A stretch of 34,135 nt of DNA from Synergistaceae bacterium (GTDB lineage: Bacteria; Synergistota; Synergistia; Synergistales; Synergistaceae). Location of the stretch: assembly GCA_031290815.1 (NCBI GenBank), contig JAISLO010000123.1, positions 1-34,135 of the forward strand. Direction: 5' to 3'. A model generated the notes under the pieces. That model saw nothing but the letters and a program-made list of their open reading frames with translations. It ran no database searches and had not been told where the DNA came from. The translations under genes and the position numbers were made by a program. Of this stretch, positions 33,680-34,135 are shown piece after piece; within the stretch, counting starts at the first letter, position 1, and each line of letters opens with the position of its first letter.

Positions 33680-34135
33680 TCAAGCGACGATCAGTCCGCC
33701 GTCTATCAGGATCGTGTCTCCGTGGATATAAGAGGATTCGTCGCTGGCGAGAAAGAGAATCAGGCTTGTAGTATCCTCGACAGTGCCGACGCGTCCGGCT
33801 GGCGTTCCGTTAATCGCAGTCATGAAATCAGGGTTATTCAACAGATCGGTCACCATACCTGTTTTTATAAGCCCAGGACAGACTGTATTCGCCCGGATGC
33901 CATTTTTGCCGAGTTCGGCAGTGATCTGCATCGTCAGCCCGATCACCGCGTGCTTCGAACATGTGTAAGCCGCCCCGCCTCCTCCGCCTTCCACGCCGGC
34001 CGCCGAAGCTATATTTACGATGACTCCCTTTTTTCTCTCCAACATTCCAGGAACGGCATATTTGCAGCACATGAATGAACCCTTCACATTCAGGTCGAGA
34101 GCATGATCGAACAACTCTTCCGTCTGTTCGCAGAA
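33680..34135 (-). CDS. Short-chain dehydrogenase/reductase (SDR), N-terminus beyond the right window edge
   Basis: LDLNVKGSFMCCKYAVPGM, VNIASAAGVEGGGGGAAYTCSKHAVIGLTMQITAELGKNGIRANTVCPGLIKTGM, ILIDGGLIVA. Open frame continues to 34135 (FCEQTEELFDHAL). Confidence 0.92.
   Translation of the reverse strand, partial: FCEQTEELFDHALDLNVKGSFMCCKYAVPGMLERKKGVIVNIASAAGVEGGGGGAAYTCSKHAVIGLTMQITAELGKNGIRANTVCPGLIKTGMVTDLLNNPDFMTAINGTPAGRVGTVEDTTSLILFLASDESSYIHGDTILIDGGLIVA

Overview
The window reads as a high-GC anaerobe-type bacterial chromosome. Synergistetes-like is only an impression from gene content and is untested. Left edge: the N-terminus of an IS1595-like transposase runs off the window, followed by a frame-disrupted lipoprotein, a (TGCC)14 microsatellite and a possible transposase scrap. 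Next come a rubredoxin-domain rubrerythrin and a Cys/Met-metabolism PLP enzyme. A minus-strand operon (about 11.2 to 3.6 kb) encodes an AstE/aspartoacylase-like deacylase, a five-gene peptide/opine-type ABC transporter, an ornithine cyclodeaminase-family protein and an AhpD-like protein. The centre is a divergent B12 locus. On the minus strand is a BtuCDF-like ABC transporter plus a GATE-like membrane protein. On the plus strand is cbiC-cbiD-cbiET-cbiFG-cbiH-cbiJ/hemC-cobA/hemD, then hemB-cbiB-cobD, with almost every junction overlapping by 1-4 nt and four fused genes. Downstream are an MBL-fold hydrolase, tRNA-Leu(GAG), a DASS/SLC13 transporter, an Old Yellow Enzyme-type flavin/Fe-S oxidoreductase and two SDRs, the last truncated by the window edge. 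The most interesting signals are: (1) a compact 5' leader before cbiC with two mutually exclusive folds that could control the Shine-Dalgarno or terminate transcription, with no canonical cobalamin-riboswitch motif recognised by eye; (2) a CbiJ-HemC fusion in a cluster that combines early tetrapyrrole and corrin-ring genes; (3) a GATE-like membrane protein translationally coupled to the BtuF-like gene; (4) the deacylase/ABC/OCD catabolic cassette; (5) an operator palindrome plus structured leader before the DASS transporter. All calls are by eye; no search or folding program was run.
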